A stretch of DNA of 64,000 nucleotides from Rhabdornis inornatus (Eukaryota > Chordata > Aves > Passeriformes > Rhabdornithidae): the NCBI GenBank assembly GCA_013397075.1, contig VWZS01010169.1:186001-250000 (forward strand), in the 5' to 3' direction. The notes below the pieces were generated by a model. The model made no database searches, was not told where the DNA came from, and worked only from the letters and a program-made list of their open reading frames with translations. Each line of letters begins with the position of its first letter. Positions within the stretch are counted from its first letter, which is position 1. The translations under genes and the position numbers were made by a program. This document shows, one piece after another, positions 37,706-50,382 of this stretch.

Positions 37706-40700
37706 AGGTATACCAGAATACTTGGCATAAATGCACTTATGCACTTTGGCATAAATATTACACTGGCCTCATAGGATTGACATTGTATTAAGAATAGGTA
37801 GTATTAGGAATCATTGTCTATTGTTTGCTCCAGTAATTAATCTCTTTATAGAAGAAAAGGATGTCCTTTAGAATCCTCAGCTTCACAGAATGAAACTACT
37901 TTTTTTCCTTAGTATTTTAATTTAAGCATAGACCCAAATATCAAATGATGCACCTACCTGTCCCATTTTCTTAGTAAATTTCCTGGAAATTATAGGGTGG
38001 TTTTTTTTTTCTTTTGTCTCCATCAAAGACCAAATATGTAGAACACAAGAAAACGTCTCTTACATTATCTAATTAGCACATTCCCAATATATTTCACCAC
38101 CTTTCTTTTCGCTGTTTATAATAAATGATAACCATTTCCTTCTTGAGGGCTTCTTTTTGAGTTTAGTGTTCAGTGTTGACATTGAGTTCCAATATTAGTT
38201 TTCTGTCTTTTGTATTTTTTCAGTTTTGCTTCCTTATTTTTCTTATCTAAGGTCAGGTGAATTGCCCCTACTCTTTGTCTTGCCACTTTCTGAAGTGCTT
38301 TTCTGTTAGTTGTCATGACAGGTACTGCTATGTGAATCACGGTTTGTCAGTGACTTCTCAGACAAATTAACTTGATATATGTGTAGAGAATTTCTCCCAA
38401 CTGCTAGATCTGCAGAGATTTGAGAGTTGGGCATTTTTATGTTGTTTTCTTTTTTTTTCCACCCTACATCAGGTTCTCTGAGCCCAATTATAAACTCTGT
38501 GATGCAGCATACTGTAGTCTTGAGTCTAAGTACCTTGTTAGAATTTAGTTTAAATTTTCTTCTGCCATTTTCAATTATTTTGGAGGTATATTAAGCAACA
38601 GATATGATTATGCACAGAAGGTTAGTACTGAATTGCTGAGGAAAAAATACACTTTCAGTTTCAGTGCATATAATTTGAACAAGCATTTTAAGTTGCTGGA
38701 GAACCATGGTAGATGTCATGGTTATGTATTGTTTGTCATGACAAGGGCCCCTAAATTTCAGTTGCATGTCAAATTTAATGAGGTCCTATTTGTTTCATGT
38801 GACAAAGGACACCTATGGTTTGGCTGAATAATATCCATTTTTCCAGGAACAGGAACAACTACCTTAAAAGTGGGTGTCAGGAAGCTAGAACTTAAATCAT
38901 GGCTAGTTGGTTTTGGTCTTTGTTTGAAAGTGATGGTGACATAAGGCATATGGAATGAGAATTACAGAGCTCTTCTGTAAAGTCAAATAGCTACATTTCT
39001 GAGGTATGCATCCAACCAATTTTTTGTTCTTACTTTGCTTCTGATTTACTCTTCTCTTCTTAGTATTTTTTTTTTCTATAAATGCACATATTTAATTTCT
39101 ATAAATTCACGTATTTAATATCTCAGTGTAACACTGTAGCTGAACTTAAGTGATAAAAATGTAGCATTTTTTTCCCCACATCTTTAAATCTGCAATTTTT
39201 TTTTCTTTTATGGAAGATCAGAGATAGTGCCATGAGTTGAGCGTTGTTGCTGGTGTTTCAATTTTTAATTTAACTTCAGTTAGAAGGAAAAATATACACA
39301 TTTCAAGAAATAATGAAGGAGTAAAATTTTGAGTTAAATCAGGTATATGTGATGGAGAAGTGTTAGAGAAAATTCTGTCATTAAATAATAAAAGCTTCCA
39401 AATCCACATTAAGGCTTGTCTGTGTGTTGGTTGTTTTTCCTCTTACCTACGTCTCCCTTATCTTATGGATATCTGTTTTTTTCCCCTCTCCTGTCATGAT
39501 CTCCTATTCAGTTCCACAGTTTTGGTGACAGATTTGCACAATTCAGATAAAAATGAAATAAGCAGAGAGATGCACACATGAGAAGACCATTTGATACTCT
39601 GGATCATCCACTTTAGTTTTGTTTCATTGGAAACAAATGTGTCTCTCTTTGTCTTTCCCACAGGCACCTGAGTCTGAAACATTACTGCTAGTCAGGAAGC
39701 TGTACCTGCTGAGAGCACACACTTCTGCCTGCTTGCTTAATGCCAGAACTGTTGTAGTGGAGGAATTAAAGTGGTTACAATCTGTCAAAATGTTCTTTCC
39801 TAGCTTCTGTAGTATTTTAGCTGAGAGACAGGAAAATCAAGATCTTACAGAATGTGTATTGGCAAATTCATTTACTCGCTGTATACACTTAACAGGAATC
39901 TTGGCCGCAAGGTTCATGAAATGTTGCAGTGCTTACATCTATAAAACACAATAGTGATAACCATAAAAATGTATTTTCTCCTGCATTGAAAGCGGGTCTT
40001 GTTGGGACTGCTCTCAGACAGAATGCACGTTTTTTGATACATTTAACATCTACATAGATTAACGGTTTGTATTATTCCAGGAAAATTGCCATAATGTTTA
40101 TTACCTAAAAACAAGGAATTTGAGCAAGTTTAAATACACAAGATGAGGAATGATTTATGTTATGTAAACAGTTGAAAAGCCTCCTTTTGGATCAATTGCA
40201 GATGATAGAAGAGTATTAATGGTGTAAAGAGAAGACTTTTTTTCCTTTACTTGGATTTAAGATGACTAATATTGAAACAATATATTGGAAATTTGTGGTA
40301 GTATCTGAGCCAGTGGAGCTAACAAAGGAAGAAGAGCTTCATATGAAGCTGCACATATGAAACACATGCAGATAGTATCAAGATATATATCAAATTCTTA
40401 ATATTTCTTGTTCTGTTGAAATTTAGTATACTAAGTTGAAATTAAGCTTGTTTTGAAACAACCTAGATTTCTAAAGGTAGTTTTGAGGTATTACTTAAAG
40501 TGTGCTTTAGTTCTATGTTCATTTTAGTTTCTATACCACATTTTGAAAAATTTTTCAACTAAACGTGAAACTTTTAAGAATATCAGAAATTAGTATATTT
40601 TGTTCCTAGAACCTGATTTGGAGAGTAATTTTATCTGTACTAAGTTGAGTCCACACAGCACAAGCCTTGTTTTATAGTAGATTTTCTTCCCCATTGCCTG

Positions 40701-40742
40701 ACTAGATTCTATGCATATGAAAAAACAGGTCTGTGTAAGATC

Positions 40743-40912
40743 ACATAGAATGACAGAATTAATAAAGTTGGAAAAGACCTTTGAGATCATCCAGTCCAGC
40801 TTATGACCTTACCCACTTTGCCAACTAGACCATGGCAGTAAATGCCACGGCCAGTGTTTTCTTAAACATCTCCAGGGATGGTGACTCCACCAGCTCTCCA
40901 GGCAGCCCATTA
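40743..40912 (-). mobile_element. CR1 LINE 3' fragment (short)
   Basis: It starts with ACATAGAATGACAGAATTAA, the complement of a decayed CR1 tail, followed by the 'GACCTTTGAGATCATCCAGTC' block and ending at 'CTCTCCAGGCAGCCCATT'. This is the 3' UTR of a CR1 subfamily differing from the longer copies. Confidence 0.8.
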
Positions 40913-42643
40913 TGTTTTGTGAAGAACAGATGAATCTCAGTTCATTCAAGAAGAGGAATCTCAATTTTCCATGAAGAATATTGATTGTACATTAACAACA
41001 TGTTTCTAAATACAATTTCATTTTCTTCATAAGTTTTCAATAACATTGAAAAAATTATTGCGGTGTGTGTTTTTGCAGGATAGGCATAATGCAACGGCTA
41101 TTTTTGCCTTTTACAAAAGACATACTACCTCAATGAACTTAAATACTATTTTTTAAAGAGAAGGGAGTAAAAATCTGTGACATAAATTCTTGTGAGCAGC
41201 AAATTTTGCTGGTTGATGCTCAGGCAAAAGAAACTAGTCTTTTTTTACACTTCAAGTATAACGTGCAGACTAATTATGTGAAGCTCAAAAACATGTGTCA
41301 AAGAGTTTTATGGGCCCCATTACTTTCCAGGTTCATAAAATGTTGCCAACAAGCATGTCTCTCTCTCTCCTTTGGAGAATAAATAGCTCAATTAATTTAT
41401 AGGAGTCTTTCCATTTTGTGTGTAAAATAAGAAAATGAAGGTAAATTAATCTGAATAATTTGGATTTGTATTCTATTAATCTTGTGGGAATTAGTATCAC
41501 AATGATGTTAATGCCATCATAAAAATTTTGTTGCTTACACTTCATTGTGAAGAATGACAAACATAATTGTTTTCTTGGAATGGTAATGCGTATAGAAGTT
41601 ACTTTCATGGACCAATGTAGGCCTTTGAAAGTTTGAATTACTCTTTCTACACATTTTTATTGCTTAGTTGATTATTTTGAATTTTGTCTCTTTTGAAGCT
41701 TCATTTCCACATAAAATCACAATTCCCTCCTACTTTCATACATGCAGTGCAGATCTGGAGAGATGACTGACCAGTTCACCAGGACCAACCTATGCCTGGT
41801 AAGTTCCAGTAAGTCTCAGATGAAATCCAGGGAAACATTTTTTGATTCCACGGTACCTGAGCCAAAGATAAGGAAGAAAATATATCTTTGAAGCTGTGAT
41901 CTGTTTTAATGCCACAAACATATTTCTAAATGGAAATTATTCCAGAGAAGAGTTTTTATGAGCACTTCTGTTACACTTCAAGCATTGTTTTGGCCTTCCT
42001 GGATTCAGTTCTCACCACCTCCTTTCTATACAGGAGCTTTTTATAAAATTTGTTTACGTTCATACTTGGTGCAGGGTAGAGCTGGATGCTGTGTGTGGCT
42101 TCTGCTGCTTGCACTTAGCATATCTAGATCCTGATGAAAAGTAAATAGGGGGAGTGCAACTACTGTGAGAGTCTGAAGATGGTCGAGAAGAGGAATGCCT
42201 GTACTTTCCTGTGTTTGTGATTTGAGAAAAATGGCCCAAGTTATTTCAGAATGTTAGTGTTTGCAGTCTGCAACTGTCTTTGGGTTGAAAGTATGAGTAT
42301 TTGGAGATCAGCTATAGTAAAGGTGCCAAGTCTGTTAGAATTGATATGACTGTCTTCCTTTTTCCTATAATGCAGAGGTCATCCAGCAGAGCCATAGGTG
42401 CTGTCTCAGGCTAGTGGCCTGGTCTGAAGCCCAGCTGACAGGTGGTGTTAAACAGAAGGGTTTTTTACTACTCTACTGAATATTTTGCTCAGAAAAAGGT
42501 GGTCAGATTTTGACCAGCAGCTGAGAACATGTCCAGCACTGAGATGTCAAAGTGTTGTATGGTTTAGTACTTTTAATGCCTGGCCAGCAGTCATAATCAG
42601 ATGAGCAGTCTTTCTGAGTTACATAAATGTAACATTTCTGCAC

Positions 42644-42723
42644 ATGCACATTAAAACTTGACATCTAGATCTTGTAACTGTGTATGCACATTAAAACTTG
42701 ACTTCTAGATCTTGTAACTGTGT
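42644..42723 (+). repeat. 40-bp tandem duplication
   Basis: Two head-to-tail copies (42644-42683 and 42684-42723) differ at a single base. It appears to be a recent local duplication with no recognised function. Confidence 0.85.
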
Positions 42724-43864
42724 TTACAGAAAAAACAGGTACTTCACTAATTAGAAAATATTGTGTCAGATTCTCTGCAGGAAAATAATTGATTTGACCT
42801 AATTTTTAAAGAATAGTGCACTTATTGAAATTGAAGAAAAGCTATTGATATTTTCTTTTACCAGATTGACATGGGAACAAAAAGAATAGGGTAAGGCTTA
42901 ATCTTTACTGAATCCCAGTGCATCTTTTGTTTCTCAGCTATGTAATTCTTCACTTAGAAAACTGATGGTAAAAAGCCCATAATAATTTTGGGTGTCTTGT
43001 TTCATTGATCAAGTTATTAGAACTTGCAATGAAAAAGAAATAATGACAAAAAGGGATAAAGTAGTAACTTTATGTTTATGCTTCAAGGCTCCCTTTTGCA
43101 AGAGTTTCCTGATAGCTTTAGGTAGCTTCTAATCACAGCTACCAGTGAGGGACTGAAAAATTTATTTTAAGATGCAACTGTGTGTTCTTGACTGCTAATA
43201 TGTGTGAACAGACCAACAGGTAATAATTGTAATTAATTTTCACATTGATAATTACTTAAAAATCTACTGAATTTTAATACATTTTATTTAAATGCTTGGC
43301 TGGTAATTTTCAAACAATCTACTGGCAACATCAATTAGCCCCAAAGTTGAAGCCATTTTTCACTACAAATGTTATGATTTTTTAAGCAGCTGTTTCCCCT
43401 CCTGTTCCCCACATAGTAAAGTTAAGAGTACAGCTGCTTCCTATTAAATGAAAAGTATTAAGAATTTTCTTTTACATATAAAATCAGATAGCTGTTGAAA
43501 TAGTCTCTGCATGTAGAATTTATTGTTTGGCTGGTTCCCCTAGTTTAGAACAAACTATTTGATCATGGCATTTGCTACCATATGAGCCTGGGATGTTTTG
43601 TATTGAAGTATAGGGTCTAAAAGAAATATCAAAGAATTGCATATCAAAGAATGCATTGTATCTAATGCTTGAAGAAGCAAATGCATTTAGGGTGGACGTA
43701 TCTCCTTCAGCTAGCATATTAAAATTGTACTGATATGTTATCTCTAAGAAAGAGTGTAATGCCAAGGGATGATTAGTGAAGACTGAGAATAGAATGGGTT
43801 CAACTACAGTTAGATGAAGTACAGCATCATATGAAGTTCATTGAGAATATGATGGGAGGCGGTT

Positions 43865-44399
43865 CTGCTTTTCCACTTGGCCCTAGTGAGGCCACATCTA
43901 GAGTATTGCTTGTGTTCAGTTCTGGTCTCCACAGTTCAAGAAAGGTAAAGACCTACAGGAGAGGGTCCAGCAGAGGCCACAAAGATGATGAGGGGTCTGG
44001 AGCATCTTTGTGTTACGAGGAGAGACTGTGACAGCTGGGCCTATTTAGTCTGGAGAAGGGGAGACTGAGAGAGATCTCGTCAAATATCTCAAAGGCCCAT
44101 GCCAAGAGGATGTGCCAGACTCTCTTTCATGGTGCCCTGGTACAGGATGAGAAGCAATGGCAATAAACTGAAAAACAAGAAGTTCCACCTCAACATGAGG
44201 CAGAACTTTACATCGAGGGTGGAAGAGCACAGGAACAGGCTGCCCAGGGAGGTTGTGGAATCTCCCTCTCTGGAGGGATTCCAAACCCACCTGGACACAT
44301 TCCTGTGTAACCTGCTCTAGGTGACCATGCGTTGGCAGGGGTTTGGAACAGAAATTCACCCAAGGGCCCTCCCAACCCTAACTATTCTGTGATTCTGTT
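43865..44399 (+). mobile_element. CR1 LINE 3' fragment
   Basis: It starts within the end of ORF2 ('GTGAGGCCACATCTAGAGTA') and passes through 'AGTCTGGAGAAGGGGAGACTG' and 'ACAGGCTGCCCAGGGAGGTT'. It ends at the tail CTATTCTGTGATTCTGT. It is the best preserved 3' UTR of the CR1 copies here, but the ORF is broken. Confidence 0.9.
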
Positions 44400-47300
44400 T
44401 CTTAATTATCAGCATGAACTGCAACAATAAAATGAAAGATCATTTATCATCTTCCAGCAGCAGGGGTCCTTGGCATGGTGGTTAGTTGCAGGAGAGCTGT
44501 GAATCATTACTGGAATTGTGAAAAAGATGTGTGACCCCAAGGTGAATTAGAAAATAGAGAACATTAATGTCACTATAGACAGCATTGTTTAGACTTGATT
44601 AACAAAGCCATGTATAATTTCCCTTATTCAGAAACATATTGAACTAGAAAGAAAAATGGTTGGATATTCAGAAAAACTGAATGTCCCTTCTAGAAATGAA
44701 GTTGAAAATTGCTTGACTTGTTTAGTGAAACGACGACTGAGAGATAAAAAGCATATCAGAAGAATAAAGAAGAAAAAAGATTAAAACAAAAAAAAGAATG
44801 TTAGTTCAGGATTAAGTGGAAGTGGAATTTAATTGATTTAGAAATAGGATTTTATTGTGTAGGGGCCTGTGATACCAAGGCACTTGATGTGATTACTTGA
44901 AGAGATCTCATGTAGAATTTTGTTTGTCTGCTGACTCTTTTGGTCAAATTGGTTTCAGGCAGATAGCTTCCTTGAGTGCTGTGGCTGGCATAAGAATGTG
45001 TAGGATCATGTGGCTGAGATTACTCCTTCCAATAAATCTTCACTAAATCATGGAATTACCTACAAATTACTGTCTTCATCTCCTGATATCTCTGACAAGT
45101 TGATTTGCTCCCTTGGACTGTTTGATAAGGCTTTTTAAGTTCAAGTTTTTAATTACAGATGGAATGACTTCTGTTCATCAATATGGTATGTTCTTATCTG
45201 TAGGACTTCCCCAAATCAGTCCTGGGAGAGATCCATATCTTTTGTGTAACATTTCTTCTGTTGACAAGATACATTTAGGTACCCAAAGTTGTCTTGATGT
45301 AATTTATTTATCGTTTTATGGGTTACAGTTCTATTTAGTTCAGTTCTTCATTTATGCTGAAACACAGGAACAAATTTACTTGGTTGCATCAACCATTTAT
45401 TCAGCCCAATACTCACAGAGGCAGCTGCAAATGTGTACTTAGGGAAATCTAAGGACAGAACAGGGCTATAGGACACTTGTCTCTAAAGATCTCCATTCCC
45501 AAACTGTTCTCTGCTCAGGGAATTTGGGGTTGAATGAGATTTAGGGGAATTTAGTAGATGAAAATTTATTTCCATTAACTCCATTTAGCATGACTGTTAA
45601 GAAATTATTTTTTTGCCTCCTGTATTTCCTGGGGTCACTGGACTCCCCTGTAACTGATGTGATTTAGAATGGCAGTACTATGCTATAAGTTGTATACTGC
45701 AACAATGGGCAACAAAGCATAGGAATTAGGAAAACAATTAACTGTGACGTTCAAGTGATTTAATGTGGTCTTTTTTTCAGTATGAATGATATCTGGTTTG
45801 TTAATTCATGATCACCATGTAGCATTTTTTATCACACACATAGCTGAAGTCTGGAATAGGGAATGAAAACATAATACTACACTTTTAAATGGAAATATAT
45901 GTTATGATGATGAGAATATCAAGCACTCATTTAATGTATTCTAGATCTTCTCCCTTTCTTTTGCTAAATTGAGAATTGCATACTGTGTGTTTGGTAAAGT
46001 AATTCTTATAAACCTGTGGAGATGAAATTCTGTACTGTAGCCCCTTCTTCTCTCTTTCTGGTCAGTTCAGAAACAGGCTTTTTCGGCCATAAGGAAGCAT
46101 TCAGTTTTGTAAGAATTTGTTGCAGCATTCTTTTCCTTTTTTAATAATACTTTTAAAGATAAACAACATGAAGTAATTTTTAGCTAAAATTTTAAACAAT
46201 AATTAAATCTGTTGAAAATCAGCGGGAGTGGAATGGTGAACTTCACTAGAACTCCCTAAAGTTTGGATTATGCAAAACTGATTGAAGTCACTTTTCAACT
46301 CAAAGATGTTGAAGTGAATCCCTAAATCTCTACTGTCCCTCTGGTATTACAATGAGTAATGAACACTCAGTATTTCACTTGCCTAGTTGATCAAAGTGGA
46401 TTTCAGAAGGCTCACTGGGCTTCTGAAGGTTTCATATTTGCTGAAATGGGGACTGAGATTAGCTTTAGAATTCTGTCTCTTTAATAAATGTGACTTTTTT
46501 AAACTCCAGTTTATTTCCTTCTAGTAGACAACCCTGTAGGATTTTGATTTTTTAATGTTGTTATAGCTTCTCAATAATTTTTTAATTAAAAATTTGCCCA
46601 AAATTCTAGATTAAAGGAGCACTTTAGATTATGATGAAATTCTTTCGCTTGGTAAGCAGATTTGAGTCAATTGAGAGGTGATTATTCGCAACTAGCATCT
46701 GTCAAGCACTGGCAGTAACATAATCCTTATGCAGAAGCTTATTACATTGACCTTATAGTCAGTGGGTTTAAGAGAAACATCCTTGGTGAAAAATCACATC
46801 AGAAATGTTCTTTCTGATTGGCTTAACAGTACTGTTACTATTAACTTTATGGTGTGCTACCTAAGGAATAATTAAACCAGATGGTGTGTTAAACCCAACT
46901 GGAAGAATAAAGATATTTTTACTTTTAAGTTGATCAAAATTAGGTAAAACAACATATGTTCATATACGTTACGATTCCTTTAACTACATATTAACTGCTT
47001 TCCTTAATATTCTTCCTGGTGATTTGAGAGCTCTGCCTCTTGAAAAAAAAAACAACAAAAACAAATCCAACAAAAATCCTCTTTGAATTCTCTTTTTTTT
47101 CAGACTCTCCGGTCACTCATACCTCTGTTGCTTTGTGTTTTATGTAATTTAAATAAACAGTTTGCACACTGCAGAATCCTCAAATTACATGAAACCGAAA
47201 TGCAAGCTATTTTGGGCCACATTCAAATTGTAAAAATTAGGGCAGGTACATCCAAAAAAAGGATTTGGAGATTGCCTCTTAAGAAGCACAGCTTGTACAA

Positions 47301-47720
47301 ATGAGCAAATTACATTTTATGCAACAGATGTTGAGGAGGGAATTACAAATACTCCAGTTGCTGTTATATTAGTCCTGACTTGCCACCATTTCTCTTTTGC
47401 AGTGCCATGCAGGGCTAATAATACAGAATAACATGCCACACCACATACATTGTGACTAAAGTCTCTCTGCTGCCCATAAACAGAGCATCATTTTTACTCC
47501 TCAAATAATTACTGTGTTATTTTTAATTCCCCATTATTCCCCAAAGCATAAAACTCTATTATACTTACTTTTTTCATACCAGTAATTCTTTTCATTCCCT
47601 GATGGTATTTCCCTTCTAAAGGTTGTCTGATGAATGGAGTACAGCTCATGGAAATATGCAGTCCCATTGCCTGAACTGATATAAAATTAAATGAGAGTGG
47701 AAACACACAAATTTATGAGA

Positions 47721-47756
47721 TTTATGATCATAAAACATTATGGAATAATGTTTTAT
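47721..47756. other. Overlapping palindrome and 12-bp perfect hairpin
   Basis: A 14-base perfect palindrome TTTATGATCATAAA (47721-47734) overlaps a hairpin of two 12-base arms (47730-47741 and 47745-47756) around a GGA loop. It is AT-rich and cruciform-capable. No transposon body was recognised. Confidence 0.6.
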
Positions 47757-48573
47757 CTTCACAGCTGCTCCTTATCCAGATGCTGTTAGAAGCACTGAAA
47801 ATATTCATAAAATAACTGTATCTTGATTTTGTGAAGGATTCTGTATAATGTGCTTTCATTAGCTTGATCATTTTATATGCTTCTGTCTTCCTAGTGTGAA
47901 TTACTTCTTAGTCACAACTGCCTGTTCAAACACCTGTAGAACAATGTTAACAGTGAGCATCTCTTCTTCTGACTGGATGAGCCATACCTTTTTCAGGGAG
48001 AGCTTCAATTGGTTGAAGTGGGAGAGAAAAATTATCTTAATATATTATGTAAAATTGCCTATTATGTTCCTCAGCTCTAAATTTCTTCTAGATATGAATG
48101 AAATCCGTAGCATCAGTATGAGTTGTCAATCAGTCTAACAGTGTTACTGTTATAAAGTACAAAGATTAATTTAAACAAAAAGACTCTTGATCTTTTGTTT
48201 GTGTCTAAATGGAGAAGCAACGTGATAAAAGATAAATCAATGCACTTTACAGGTATAGTGATTTCCTATGAATATGCCAAGCAGAACATTCATGTGAGTG
48301 TTTATATGAAAGCATTTGTATTAGCAGAGTTTGCACACAGATAGCGTGATACCGAACAACTAAGTGCTGCTATTGGTGTGTGGAAAAAAACTTTATTTTA
48401 CTGGATATTTAATATTCATTTAAATGGAGGATTAGTAGAGTCAGCCAAAGCTAAGCCTGATGCAATTTACATTTCAATTTGATGTAGGATGTTGCTGTCT
48501 TATTTTTATAATGCTTTGAACACTTCTATTGAATTCTGTATCTTCACTGGACTTCAGTCACAAGTCTGCATTA

Positions 48574-49700
48574 CAGAATCATAGATTTTCAGAACAGTTG
48601 ATGTTGGAAGGGGCCTCTGAGTTCATCTGATCCAACTGCTCTACTCAAGCAGATCCATCCAAAGCTGATTACATATGATTATGTCCAGATTACTTTTTTT
48701 AGTATTTCTAAGGATGAAGACTCCACCTGTGCCAGTACCCAGTCACCCTTACAGTAAAAAAAAATTATTTCCTGATGTTCAGAGGAAACCTCCACTGTTT
48801 GTGCCCCATTGCCTCTGGTCTGTCATTGGGCACAACTGGAAGGACCTTGACTCTGTCTTTACACACTCCCTTGATCAAATTGTATTTGATATTGAGGTAT
48901 TGATTGAATTCCCCTGAGACTTCTCTTTCCTAACCTGAACCGGCCAAGCTCTCTCAGCCTTTCCTTATAGGAGAGAAGGTTCAGTCCCTTTACCATCTTC
49001 ATGCCTTCACTGACCTGTCTACAGTATGTCTTTGCCTTGTACTGAGGAGCCCAGAACTGGACATAACACTCTGGCTGTGTTCTTACAAGGGCTGAATAGA
49101 GGGGAAGGATCATCTTCATCAACCTGCTGTCCACAATCTTCTGCTTTGGCCCAGAATGCCATTAACCTTCTCTGCTGCAAGGGTGCATTGCTGGCTTACA
49201 GTCACATTGTTGCCTACCTTTTCTGCCAAGCTGTTTTCCAAATGATTGGTTTCCAGATGATTGGTATACAATATATATTGGTGCACTTCTTGTTGAACTT
49301 CATGAGGTTCCTGTCAGGCCATTCCTCCAGGCTGTTGAGGTCCATCTGGATGGTAGCATGACCCTTTGGCATATCAGCCACTGTTCCCAGTTTTGTATCA
49401 CCTGCAGATTTGCAAAAGGAACACTCTGCCCTATCATTCAGATCATTAGTGAAGACATTATAAGGGACTGGACCCCTGGTAGACCCCCACTAGCTATTGT
49501 ATTCCAGCTAGGATTTCTGACACGTTTCACGACCCTCTGGGCCTGGACGTTCATCTTTTGTTCAGGTCACCTTACTGTCTGCTCATCCAGCCTGTACTTC
49601 AACAGCTTCTCTGTGATGGTCTTGAGGGAGAAACCATTGACTGTTTCACTGAAGTTGAAGTAGACAGTGTCCATTGTTCTCCTATTGTCTACCAAGTCAG
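48574..49700 (-). mobile_element. CR1 LINE 3' fragment, about 1.1 kb (longest in the window)
   Basis: The left edge AGAATCATAGATTTTCAGAA is the CR1 tail complement, followed by the 3' UTR and the complement of the ORF2 C-terminus. Minus-strand translation near 49080-48900 contains VQFWAPQYKAK and SYKERLRELGRF, typical of the CR1 ORF2 C-terminus. Sequence beyond 49134 is further CR1-like coding complement with stops. Both the frame and the 5' end are degraded. Confidence 0.9.
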
Positions 49701-50257
49701 TAAGTTATTTTTTGTTAGACGAGAGACCCGCTCTTTTCACTGAGCGTGGATTGTTGTGGCTTAGAAAAGTTGAGTAAGACTTGAAGGTGAAACCTTGCTA
49801 GAGAAAGATGCAGAGTAAGCTATAAAAAGAAAGAAGGCAATGCCAAATTTTGCCTGCCTAGAAATCCCTAAAAATAAGAAAAGAAGATCTTCTGCACAAG
49901 AAGAAATGTTCTTTTAATGTAATTTGAAGAAATTTATAGGTTTAACCTACATGGAGATTCATAGAACCAGTAAAGGACTACATGGAAAATCTTTGCCTAA
50001 GTCCTTGTTAAATTTGGCAATGATAAATGCTTTGAAAAAGCTGGAAATAACATGTGTTATGGAAATGTATTAAATGAAGCAATTCTCAGGGAGTCTCCTA
50101 CTCACATGCTTCCCTTTGCAGCTGATGTCCCAAAGTACAAATCTTTTCTACTTAGAGATATCTCTGGACATGTCACGCGTTTTCAAGCCAGTGGGTAAAG
50201 AAATGAAAAAGTTGTAAAAGAGTTACAGAGAATAACAATTCCACAAACCTCCCAACC

Positions 50258-50382
50258 GCCCAAAAAAATTAAAAAACCAAACCAAAACAAAAAAAAGCAA
50301 AACCAAACCAAAACAGAAAAAAACCTAAACCAAACAAAATAAAACCCAAAAAAACAAAACAAAAAACCCAACCCAAACCAAA
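50258..50382 (+). repeat. A/C-rich low-complexity tract
   Basis: About 125 bases consist almost only of A and C, with irregular CCAAAAC and ACCAAACC words. It resembles an expanded oligo(A) region with no fixed repeat unit. The opposite strand gives a chance ORF rich in Phe and Trp. Confidence 0.75.

Noticed and set aside
44045..44359. Overlapping ORFs on both strands
   Set aside because: They lie wholly inside a degraded CR1 3' fragment and do not represent a host gene.
48675..49663. Several + strand ORFs of 80-111 codons
   Set aside because: They are antisense shadows of the minus-strand CR1 at 48574-49700.
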